Shown one piece after another: positions 52,656 through 61,500 of a stretch of 64,000 nt of DNA. The stretch comes from Cytophagaceae bacterium ABcell3 (lineage in GTDB: Bacteria > Bacteroidota > Bacteroidia > Cytophagales > Cytophagaceae): NCBI GenBank assembly GCA_030913385.1, contig CP133159.1, forward strand, positions 1,014,584 to 1,078,583, written 5' to 3'. The notes under the pieces were generated by a model that was not told the origin of the DNA, did no database searches, and worked only from the letters and a program-made list of their open reading frames with translations. The translations under genes and the position numbers were made by a program. Within the stretch, counting starts at the first letter, position 1; every line of letters begins with the position of its first letter.

Positions 52656-53954
52656 TTATAAAGTACTTTTTTTTGTTTCTGGTTCCTTATTTAAAGTAAG
52701 TTTTACTTTATCTATTCTAGCTCCACTTAATGATATAATAGTAAAGGTATATGGAGGTACGTGAATAATTTCATTTTCCTGCGGGAAATCTTCATTTACG
52801 CTTAAAATAAAGCCCCCAAGGGTGTCATAATCACCTTCAGGGATTTTGAATTTATACTTTTCATTTAAATAATCTATTTCATGTCGGGCACTTAACAAAT
52901 AATTATAAGGGTCTAATTGGAGGTCTGCCAAATCTTCTTCATCATGTTCATCACGAATCTCTCCAAATATTTCCTCTATAATATCTTCTATACTCACCAG
53001 ACCTGATGTGCCGCCGAACTCGTCAACGACTAGAACCAGACTTTTATGCTCTTCTATAAGTTGTACCATAAGGTTGTAAGCCAACATTGTTTCCGGAACT
53101 ATTGAAATTGGATTTATAATCTCCGAAATTTCTTTTGGCTTTTTAAATAGCTCTACCTGATGACAGTATCCGGTTATATTATCTATGGTTTTTTTGTAAA
53201 CAAGAATTTTAGAGTGTTGAGTTTCACAAAATGCTTTTTTTATTCCTTCAATTCCGTCTTCAATGTCTATTGCTACGATCTCTGTCCTTGGAATCATGCA
53301 ATCTCTTACTCTTAAGTTTTTGAATTTCAGCGCCCTGTTAAATATTTTAGTGTCTACCTCCGGCTCGTTGTTTTCATCTTTTACCACTACATTTTTTTTT
53401 ATGTAGTTGTTCAGATCAGTCAACCCAAACACTGGTTGGGCTTCTGTATACTCTAATTTTAATATTTTGGTAATAATAAATTTTGACACAGAAACGATCA
53501 CATATACCAAAGGATACAGTAGGTAGTACACTAGAAGTATTGGTAGTGCCAGTATTTCTATCCACCTGTCGGGGTTTATTAAAAAAAAGCTTTTGGGCAT
53601 GAACTCGGCTGTGGCCAAAACAATAATGGTCGAAATAATTGTTTGCGAAATTACGATGGTTGTATACGTGTTGAGTGCAGCGGGAAGAACATTCTCCAAA
53701 AAAGGTTCGAGTAGTGCTGCCATAAATATACCATACATGACCAGTGCTATGGTATTGCCTATAAGGGTAGCACCAAGAAACATTGAAGGTTTGTTCGTAA
53801 ACCTTGCTATTAATTTTCCTGTTACATGCCCCTGCTTGTTCAGTAACTCAAAATGTAGCTTGTTAGATGTTATATAAGCTATTTCTACTCCTGAGAAAAA
53901 TGCAGAAAAGAAAAGTGTGATAATGATGATCAGTATATGCGACCCAAGGTCCAT
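52656..53954 (-). CDS. CorC/HlyC hemolysin-family protein (GldE-like)
   Basis: A 432-residue membrane protein: DUF21 domain with about four TM helices (residues 1-165), a pair of CBS domains (MIPRTEIVAIDIEDGIEGIK; SLVLVVDEFGGTSGLVSIED) and a C-terminal CorC_HlyC domain (YNLLSARHEIDYLNEKY-like block). The family is tied to Mg2+ efflux, and its Bacteroidota member GldE is linked to gliding. No gldD lies next to it, so I do not assign GldE. Confidence 0.87.
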   Translation of the reverse strand: MDLGSHILIIIITLFFSAFFSGVEIAYITSNKLHFELLNKQGHVTGKLIARFTNKPSMFLGATLIGNTIALVMYGIFMAALLEPFLENVLPAALNTYTTIVISQTIISTIIVLATAEFMPKSFFLINPDRWIEILALPILLVYYLLYPLVYVIVSVSKFIITKILKLEYTEAQPVFGLTDLNNYIKKNVVVKDENNEPEVDTKIFNRALKFKNLRVRDCMIPRTEIVAIDIEDGIEGIKKAFCETQHSKILVYKKTIDNITGYCHQVELFKKPKEISEIINPISIVPETMLAYNLMVQLIEEHKSLVLVVDEFGGTSGLVSIEDIIEEIFGEIRDEHDEEDLADLQLDPYNYLLSARHEIDYLNEKYKFKIPEGDYDTLGGFILSVNEDFPQENEIIHVPPYTFTIISLSGARIDKVKLTLNKEPETKKSTL

Positions 53955-53957
53955 AAG

Positions 53958-54176
53958 TTACTTTTTTCGTTTTTTGTGCTTCTTAACAGCTTTGACTGAC
54001 TTTTTTTCGTGCTTATTTTCGTTATCTATTCTTACATAATGAAATAGTCCATAAAAAACCAGCATGAGCATAAAAATCCAATAGCTGGACGCAAAGCTGT
54101 GTATCCAGGATTGGTGAAGGCCAATTACAAGAAAAACAACAGATAAAGCAAGTAATATTGTTTCTGTTAGTCTCAT
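53958..54176 (-). CDS. Small membrane protein between lptC and corC-like genes
   Basis: A 72-residue protein with two TM helices (ILLALSVVFLVIGLHQSW and YWIFMLMLVFYGLFHYV) and a very basic tail (KHEKKSVKAVKKHKKRKK). Its ATG overlaps the lptC stop by 4 bp, and its stop is 3 bp before the next gene, so it is part of the operon. Function unknown. Confidence 0.8.
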   Translation of the reverse strand: MRLTETILLALSVVFLVIGLHQSWIHSFASSYWIFMLMLVFYGLFHYVRIDNENKHEKKSVKAVKKHKKRKK

Positions 54177-54748
54177 TCGTCTTTTAAATAAAAATTACCC
54201 GAAGGTTTAAGAATCTTATATTTTGAAAAATCTTCATTTGATTCCAAGCCATGCCCTGTTAAGATCTCATCTTCTGTTTCAATTCGGACAAACTTGTCTG
54301 TAAAAACCTTTTTCTCTTCAGGTTTCCACTTTAGCTCTTCTGTGTTTAAGCGTTCTCCTTTCTCAAAATTCATTATGACCACATTGCCAGTTACAGTATA
54401 AAGCTTTTTTTCTTTATCATAATGACCGTAATTGGAAACGAGGTTGGAAGATTTGGTTCCTTTGTCATCAAAAAAATCCATATCTACCCCTTTGGGAAAC
54501 TCGCGGTTCCCGCTTTTAAGCTCATATTGCAGAGGTGCGGTTAACATCACCCTCATTATAGTTGAGTCGGAATAAATAGTTTCTATGTCTTCCATTTCCA
54601 ACACTGGCCCATCGTATGGCTGGTGTTTGACAACTTTTTCTGACTTGCAGGCTGGTAGCAAAACAGAAAGGGCTCCTGCAATTATCGCTAGCAATAATAC
54701 AGGAACCTTGACATATCTTTTTAATTTATTCGTCTTCTTTTGAACCAT
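54173..54748 (-). CDS. lptC: LPS export ABC transporter periplasmic protein LptC
   Basis: A 191-residue protein: N-terminal TM or lipobox segment (VPVLLLAIIAGALSVLLPAC), then an OstA-like beta-jellyroll: MRVMLTAPLQYELKSGNREF, SNYGHYDKEKKLYTVTGNVV, and KVFTDKFVRIETEDEILTGH. LptC links the inner-membrane LptB2FG transporter to the LptA bridge. The C-terminus (YKILKPSGNFYLKDE) matches Bacteroidota LptC proteins. Confidence 0.85.
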   Translation of the reverse strand: MVQKKTNKLKRYVKVPVLLLAIIAGALSVLLPACKSEKVVKHQPYDGPVLEMEDIETIYSDSTIMRVMLTAPLQYELKSGNREFPKGVDMDFFDDKGTKSSNLVSNYGHYDKEKKLYTVTGNVVIMNFEKGERLNTEELKWKPEEKKVFTDKFVRIETEDEILTGHGLESNEDFSKYKILKPSGNFYLKDE

Positions 54749-56046
54749 TTATCGTTAATAAGTATTCCGGCAAATAAGTTTACATACCTTTCTCTAAGAC
54801 CATCGCCTGCAAAAGTGCTTCTGTGTCCACCAACAAGGGCTAGGTTGATTTGGGACAAAGGGCGAACTTTATCTACTGGGTCAGGTCTGCCAACCGGAAT
54901 AGAAGTACCTAGACTTAACGAAATGTCGTGCAGGTCAGTTCCATTGTATTCTAAGTGCCCTCTTGAATATGAAGCACCTGCGCGAATAGGGATATTACGA
55001 AGATCTCCTCTTCTGGAGGTGGTATAGTATTCTCCACCTACCGACATTTTAACCTGATCGGTCAAGATACCGTTTTGACCTGGCGCAAAAAATTCGCTCC
55101 AAGGTGTATAGGCGACATCTGCGGCCACACTCCATCGGCCCAGCTTGTCAAAGCTAATTCCACCTCTTAAAGCAGATGGGAAGTTTGCTATGCCTGTGGA
55201 TGTGCCAATGATGGAATCTGAATGTATGTTCTCAAGTGGAGATCTAGTTTGCATGTGGGTCTCTGTCTGAACGTTGATAGAAGAGAAGAACTCATAAGTT
55301 ACACCCATGTTAAAGTAGATACTGTCTCTTGCTTCTCCGCTTTTATATCTGATTTTTCCCCTGTAAGATAAACCTGGCTTGAACATGAACCCTCTATAGT
55401 GGTTGTTTTCTACCGTCCCGAACTTGTCCAAAATAGCTTGTGATGTTGAACCTACAAATCTTTCATGACGGATCCGTCCGAAAATATAGCTTGTCTGAAA
55501 TCCTGCTGAAAAGTTTCTTGTCAGGTTAAAAGAGTTCATAAAGCTGGCCTGGTATAATCCACCGTGCCCTCTTTCGTTCAACTGCAATTCATTTGCATCT
55601 CCTTCAGATGTTGTGGAGTGAATATTGTAGTTGACGTGGCTAAAAGGGTTTAAGCTAATGGCCGTTGCCCACCTGTGTCCAATAGGAAAAAGGTAAGAAA
55701 ACTGGTTGAAGTTAATGGTGTTTCCTGAAGCATCAAGCTCTGGGCTACGGTATTGATTGTTAAAATTATATAAAGACGCTTCCCACTTAGTGTACTTTGT
55801 TGACCTATCCCTCAGTAACCCTCTTCTTGTACCCAATAGAGCAGGGTTTTGAAAGTTTATATAATCTTGATGACCGTTGGCAATACCAGTACCTCCCATA
55901 CCTATATTCCTTACAGGCTGGTTGTCGTGTAGTTGTCCGATACCGTCTCTGCTTATAGGAGAGTTAATGTCGAAGCGTGCCTGAGAAAAAACTGGCGAAA
56001 CCAATAGGCAGGCCAGTATGGATAATAGAAAATATTTTTTAAGCAT
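54721..56046 (-). CDS. Outer-membrane protein of the FadL/PorV type
   Basis: A 441-residue protein with signal peptide (LLSILACLLVSPVFSQ) and many amphipathic strands; conserved-looking starts RNIGMGGTGIANGHQDYINF and NPALLGTRRG resemble the N-terminal hatch of FadL/PorV-like barrels. The end is NLFAGILINDKWFKRRRIN. It overlaps both coaX (8 bp) and lptC (28 bp). Bacteroidota often keep this gene between coaX and lptC; the substrate is unknown. Confidence 0.8.
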   Translation of the reverse strand: MLKKYFLLSILACLLVSPVFSQARFDINSPISRDGIGQLHDNQPVRNIGMGGTGIANGHQDYINFQNPALLGTRRGLLRDRSTKYTKWEASLYNFNNQYRSPELDASGNTINFNQFSYLFPIGHRWATAISLNPFSHVNYNIHSTTSEGDANELQLNERGHGGLYQASFMNSFNLTRNFSAGFQTSYIFGRIRHERFVGSTSQAILDKFGTVENNHYRGFMFKPGLSYRGKIRYKSGEARDSIYFNMGVTYEFFSSINVQTETHMQTRSPLENIHSDSIIGTSTGIANFPSALRGGISFDKLGRWSVAADVAYTPWSEFFAPGQNGILTDQVKMSVGGEYYTTSRRGDLRNIPIRAGASYSRGHLEYNGTDLHDISLSLGTSIPVGRPDPVDKVRPLSQINLALVGGHRSTFAGDGLRERYVNLFAGILINDKWFKRRRIN

Positions 56047-56743
56047 TATATTTCAGAATACTGTTCAGTCCGGATAGCAATAAATCCGGGACTGCAAAGA
56101 TGGTTTCTTTTAATTTGTTTTCAAAAAAATGCGCGTCTCCTCCTGTCATTATTATCTGCACATCATGAAATTTACTATGATATTCATTAATAATTCCAGC
56201 TACTTCAAAGATTGTCCCGTTAAGGACACCGCCTGAAATGGCTTCTTCTGTAGTTTGTCCAATGAGTAACGCATTTTCATTATTAGATAACAACGGTAAT
56301 CCATCCGTAAAATTATGAAGTGCCTTAAATCTCATGTTTATTCCAGGAGAAATATTTCCTCCTAAATAATTCCTGTCAGCATCAATAAAGTCGTAGGTAA
56401 TACAAGTCCCTGCATCTATTACTAAAATATTACGGTTTGGGGCATACGCCAAAGCCCCGGCGACTGCCGCAATACGATCTGTGCCAAGTGTTTCAGGAGT
56501 TTTGTAATGTATTTTAAAAGGAAACTTTAATTGGTGGCTTAAGTATATATGTTGTATACTTTGCGGAAGGTTTATAGATGCTGACTTTCTTACAGAAGCA
56601 CTAATTGCTTTTTTTATGTTAAACTTATTGATCAGAAACCCTATTTTTTGAATATCTTCAAACGTTTCTTTATGAAGCAGATGTCCTTCATTGAAAACAC
56701 CTGCTTTTATTTTTGTATTACCAATGTCGATGGCAAGATTCAT
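56039..56743 (-). CDS. coaX: Type III pantothenate kinase
   Basis: A 234-residue ASKHA-fold kinase: NLAIDIGNTKIKAGVF (phosphate 1), TLGTDRIAAVAGA with the catalytic Asp near 103, and ILVIDAGTCITYDFID (phosphate 2). First committed step of coenzyme A synthesis, needed for ACP phosphopantetheinylation too. Divergent from anmK by 16 bp. Confidence 0.92.
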   Translation of the reverse strand: MNLAIDIGNTKIKAGVFNEGHLLHKETFEDIQKIGFLINKFNIKKAISASVRKSASINLPQSIQHIYLSHQLKFPFKIHYKTPETLGTDRIAAVAGALAYAPNRNILVIDAGTCITYDFIDADRNYLGGNISPGINMRFKALHNFTDGLPLLSNNENALLIGQTTEEAISGGVLNGTIFEVAGIINEYHSKFHDVQIIMTGGDAHFFENKLKETIFAVPDLLLSGLNSILKYNA

Positions 56744-56759
56744 AGACCAAAACTAAAAA

Positions 56760-57860
56760 ATGTTTATGGAAAAATATAACGTATTAGGGATTATGTCTGG
56801 AACCTCTTTGGATGGTCTGGACCTTGCGTTTTGTAGGTTCGAGAAGGAAGATGGCAAGTGGAAGTATATAGTTGAAGCCGCAGATGTTTTTGAATATACT
56901 GAAGAATGGAAAAAACGGTTAGAGGGACTTTTTCATGCATCTGCTTTAGAGTTAGCCCAGACGGATGCCGATTTTGCCAAATTTACTGCGATTTGTGTAC
57001 ATGATTTTATCAAAAAATATCAAGTTTCTCCTATTCTTATTTCCAGTCACGGGCATACCATTTTTCATCAGCCTGAGAATGGGTTTACCACACAAATTGG
57101 AAGTGGTGCTATAATAAGTGCGCATACAGGACTACCGGTGGTGTCAGATTTACGGTCTGTGGATGTTGCATTAGGTGGCCAAGGTGCCCCTTTAGTCCCT
57201 ATAGGCGATGCATTGCTGTTTGGGGGATATGAGTATTGCCTTAATCTTGGGGGCATTGCTAATATTTCCTATGATAATAGGGCTGGTAATCGTATGGCAG
57301 GTGATATCTGCCCAATCAATTTGGTGTTGAACTTACTTGCCCAGAAGAAGGGACTAAAGTATGACGAAGGAGGCGCTATCGGAAAATCTGGGCAACGGAA
57401 TGATATTTTATTGCATGACTTGAAGAATTTTGAATTTTACCAGAAGCCTTTTCCTAAATCATTGGGAAGGGAATGGGTGGAAAGCCACTTCTTGAAAAAA
57501 TTATTCTCTTACAAGCTTCCCTTAGAAGATTTAGTTGCTACATGTTGTCACCATTTTGCAGAGATGATTTTCGAAACAGTAAAGGCTGGTGGGGGGAATG
57601 GCAGAGAGAAAATGTTGGTAACAGGCGGTGGAGCCTTTAACTCATTCTTGATAGATTTGATTAGAGAAAAATGTCAAGATAGTGTGGAGGTAGTTGTGCC
57701 AGATAAACTTACAGTGGCATATAAAGAAGCCGTGATATTTGCTTTTCTTGGCTTGCTGAGGGCAATGAACTTGAATAACTGTCTTAGTTCTGTAACAGGA
57801 GCCTTCACCGACAGTATCGGCGGGGCTTTATATGGTAAGTCTATTTCTTTCGGAGACTGA
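56760..57860 (+). CDS. anmK: Anhydro-N-acetylmuramic acid kinase
   Basis: A 366-residue kinase: VLGIMSGTSLDGLDLAFCRF at the N-terminus, VSDLRSVDVALGGQGAPLVP, and LVTGGGAFNSFL. Phosphorylates and opens 1,6-anhydroMurNAc in peptidoglycan recycling. Convergent with plsY (20 bp overlap at 57841-57860). Confidence 0.93.
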   Translation: MFMEKYNVLGIMSGTSLDGLDLAFCRFEKEDGKWKYIVEAADVFEYTEEWKKRLEGLFHASALELAQTDADFAKFTAICVHDFIKKYQVSPILISSHGHTIFHQPENGFTTQIGSGAIISAHTGLPVVSDLRSVDVALGGQGAPLVPIGDALLFGGYEYCLNLGGIANISYDNRAGNRMAGDICPINLVLNLLAQKKGLKYDEGGAIGKSGQRNDILLHDLKNFEFYQKPFPKSLGREWVESHFLKKLFSYKLPLEDLVATCCHHFAEMIFETVKAGGGNGREKMLVTGGGAFNSFLIDLIREKCQDSVEVVVPDKLTVAYKEAVIFAFLGLLRAMNLNNCLSSVTGAFTDSIGGALYGKSISFGD

Positions 57861-58482
57861 TTTTTATTTTTGATTCGTCCCCGTTGATTAGACGTTTAAT
57901 GTTTTTCTTATGGGTATATAGTACAATGCAGGTACTTGCAATGCCCAAAACAATCAACACGGGGTCATGATCGCTAAACCTTGGCATCATCATTAATACT
58001 GAAAATGTAATGGCCGCCGCAATAGAACTAAGAGAAACATATTTAGATGCGATAAATACTATAAAGAATACAGCCATGCATACCAGCGAGGCTTCTATAT
58101 GTATGGCAAGTATCATCCCAAACAAAGTGGCCACCGCTTTTCCTCCTCTAAAACCTGCAAATATTGGGAAGATATGTCCAATAGCAGCAGATATTCCTAA
58201 CAATAGTTGGAACAATATGAGGCTTTCTATAGAAATAGCTCCTGCTATCTTTAGAGGAATGACAAACATAGAGGCTATGTATCCTTTGATGATATCAACA
58301 AGCATTACAATAATACCTGCTTTTTTGCCCAGTACTCTGAAAGTGTTGGTAGCCCCGGCATTACCGCTGCCATAGTCTCTGACATCTATTCCATTAAATG
58401 CTTTTCCGTACCAAACAGCTGAAGGAATAGAGCCTGTAATATAGGCTGCTACCACAGCTAAAATTATATAATATAAATCCAT
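57841..58482 (-). CDS. plsY: Glycerol-3-phosphate acyltransferase PlsY
   Basis: A 213-residue protein with about five TM helices and the PlsY signatures GSIPSAVWYGKAFNGIDVRD, SGNAGATNTFRVLGKKAG and GHIFPIFAGFRGGKAVAT. Uses acyl phosphate to acylate glycerol-3-phosphate, the first step of phospholipid synthesis. Confidence 0.94.
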   Translation of the reverse strand: MDLYYIILAVVAAYITGSIPSAVWYGKAFNGIDVRDYGSGNAGATNTFRVLGKKAGIIVMLVDIIKGYIASMFVIPLKIAGAISIESLILFQLLLGISAAIGHIFPIFAGFRGGKAVATLFGMILAIHIEASLVCMAVFFIVFIASKYVSLSSIAAAITFSVLMMMPRFSDHDPVLIVLGIASTCIVLYTHKKNIKRLINGDESKIKISLRKK

Positions 58483-58572
58483 TTTTTCAAATGCTTAGTT
58501 TTGACCGTTTAATATGTACGGCAAATTAGTCGTTAATGTTTTCAAAACCTATTAGAAAATCATTATAATGTC

Positions 58573-61500
58573 TTAACGTAACATGTCTCTAAGCCTTTGT
58601 TGTTCCTTTTGGAGTTGCCTACGTTCTTCCTGACTTTGTTGTGGTTTAGCTTTTCTTGGAGCAGTTTTCCATTCTTCTTCAGGAAGCCCTTTTTTTACTT
58701 TTTTCTTTTTTGGTTCTGGCAAGTCCATTTCTTTAAACTCGTACTCTGTTTTTTCAGATCTTTCTTCTTCTCCTTTTTGAACATTGGCCACTCTCTTTAT
58801 TACTTTTCTTACCTCACTTAAGTCCATTTCTTCCAGTTCCATTTGTTCTAAAGCTATATATAAGGAATCCTCTTCAGTCTCCTCAGTCTCAGGTTGCATA
58901 TATTTTTCTTCAAAGTCTGTCACGAACTTAGCTTTTTCCATGGCTGTTGCTTCTGTAAAGAAGAACTTCTTTCTATCTGGCAAGTCACCTTTAGACTTGC
59001 CATTGATTACGTCGTTGACTTCATGGTCTGATGTTAGAATCGCTAGCCTATTGTCGTCATAGCTGAAATAATACCAGCTATATTCTGAAGGTTCTAAATA
59101 AATACTAACAACATCGCCTCTTGGTGTTTTTTTAATTTCCATGAAGCCGTTCATTTCTTTGCTAATGTCTTCTTTGTAGAAGTTCGAAACATTGAGTTTC
59201 CCTTTGCTGTACCATGCATTATACTCAGCAGACCATTCCATGTTAACCTCTTTAAACACCAGTGCTTTCTTAAAGTCTTTAGAAACTTCTGTAAGAGATA
59301 CGGGTTCGTATAGCGCCTTTTCGATATATTTGTCCGCTTTCTTCTCTCCGGCAAGAACTTTTAAGTTAAAGTCTCGCTGGTCTTGCTTCAGTTGTGCCTT
59401 TTCTGAGTCGAAATCTCCAAAACGTGAAGAGTCTACGATGGCTTTACTGCTAAATGCTAAATCAGTGCCCAAAGCCTGAGCTACTTTTTTGTGCATTTTC
59501 ATATTAAAGATCATCATCGTATTGAATTTATATTTTTCTTCTTCCATTGAAGCAGAGCCATAGCCTGCTGCCGCAAGGCTAAATTTCTTCATTGGGTAAA
59601 GGAAGTTAAAGGCTCCCTCATATTTGATGGTTGAGTTGTGGTCAAAATACCTCAATACATTGTTCTTATAAAAAGACTTTTTTACCTCATCGTTAGGGAC
59701 GATCCTAAACTCTCCACTGTCTGGGAATACTTCAAGGTCACCTAAGGAAACAAAAAGCTCATGGTCGTCTTCTTCTTTTTTTTGCGATATAAAAGACGTA
59801 TAGAGCTCATCACTGCCTTTCTTGAGGAAAAGTCCTGAAGTAATTGGGAGGCCATTATCTGCTTTTGCACCGACTAATGATATTTTTACGGCACTCGTGT
59901 CCCCATCATTTTTATACTTTAGCCACTGGGAGTAACTTAAAGCTCCCGACAAGTTTAGCTTTACATAGCCGTCCCAGTATAATGGCTTTATTTTGGAGTA
60001 CATGGTAGCCTTGCCTTTATAGAGAAGTTTGTCTGATACTTCTATAGAGTCTTCAGGCATTACCATTCCGGTGGATACTGTTTGGTGTTCTTCTTCTTTC
60101 TTTGAAGTATCGTCAAATCGGAAATCTTTAAACTCAAGCACCTGTCGTTGACCAGATGGATTTTTATAATTATATAATGCATCTCCCGCCATTTTATATC
60201 TTGAGAGTACGTCTATCCTTCCGTTATAGAGTCTATGGTATTCCTTAATAGTGTCCATGACAATTTCTGTATTGAATAGAGTTTCCATAACCGCATTTTC
60301 AAGAATGGTAACTCTATTGCTGTCAGGGTATACTTTTGCGTCGGCTACCACAATATGCGGAACACCGGTAATATTTAGCTTTAACTTTTCAATATCATAT
60401 ACTGCTTTAGTTGCATTAAACACCAAAGAGTCTTGTTCGGGGTTAGTTGAGTAGAAATAAGATTGGCTAATGTCTTCTTCTTCAGGTTTTTCCATCACAA
60501 TGATCTGCTCATTCATGTCCCAAGTACCATTGGCAATGGAACTTTTGTATTGTGAATAAGGGAATTCATTACTTGCAAAGCCTTTAATTTCAGGGCTAAA
60601 GAAAGCTTTCTTGTCTTCAAAACTAAAGTCGAGCTTTACATTGACACAGCGTACAGCAGGTTTGGATGGGTTGTCTGATTTAATGGAGAAGTTGGCGTTT
60701 CGTGCTTCATATCGGGTTTTTTCAAAGTGAAAATTCCCGGATGCCGTTTCTGACCCTTCCATTTCAAGAACACCAGAACCGAAATTGCCTTTTTCTGTAA
60801 TAATGTTTGTTCCAGTTAAAATTGCTGCTTTGTTATAAATATGAAAAGGAGCAGAGGTGTTGGTAATATGCATACTGTCCCTCTTTGCGAGCCAACGCAT
60901 ATCGTAAGAGCCTATATTCCATTGTGGAAAATTGACAGAGGGGTCTAGTTCAGGGTTTGTCCCTTCTTCTGTTACAGCCGATGTTCCTATTGTAAGTACC
61001 GAATCGGGGTAGAAGTGAAAGGCCTCTGAATTACAGGTGGTATTTAAATAGTGGATAATGCCGTCTCCTGTAAGACCTTTATTGTCCATTCTCAGGGTAT
61101 TTAAAAACTTGCCTTTGCCTTCGTAAAGTTGATAGCCGTCTTCAGGTGCTTGGTGTACAAACCCTAGGGAGAAGTCTGGCATTACTACCAGTTTTTCGTC
61201 AAAATCAGGAAAAATACCACCAGAAGTAAAGGTACCGTCAAATGCAATGGCGTGTGGGTCGTCACTACTTAAACTGTCGACTGTAAATGGTGGAATTTTA
61301 AATTGTAGTGTGGTGTCATAGGCGCCACCGGCTATTTCGGATTTATCAAAAAACACCGATGCTCCTTTGTCTGCTTCAAATATCGGGTATTCTGGATGCT
61401 TTTTTCGGGCTGATTTGTTGTCAGGTTTATTGATGTATAGCGTTCCTGATGAATACCTAAGCTCGTTGCCCAGTACTTTGGCACCCTTGCTGGCTTCTTT

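Noticed and set aside
52656-53954. Firm assignment as GldE
   Set aside because: The DUF21-CBS-CorC plan is common to many HlyC/CorC proteins and gldD is not adjacent.
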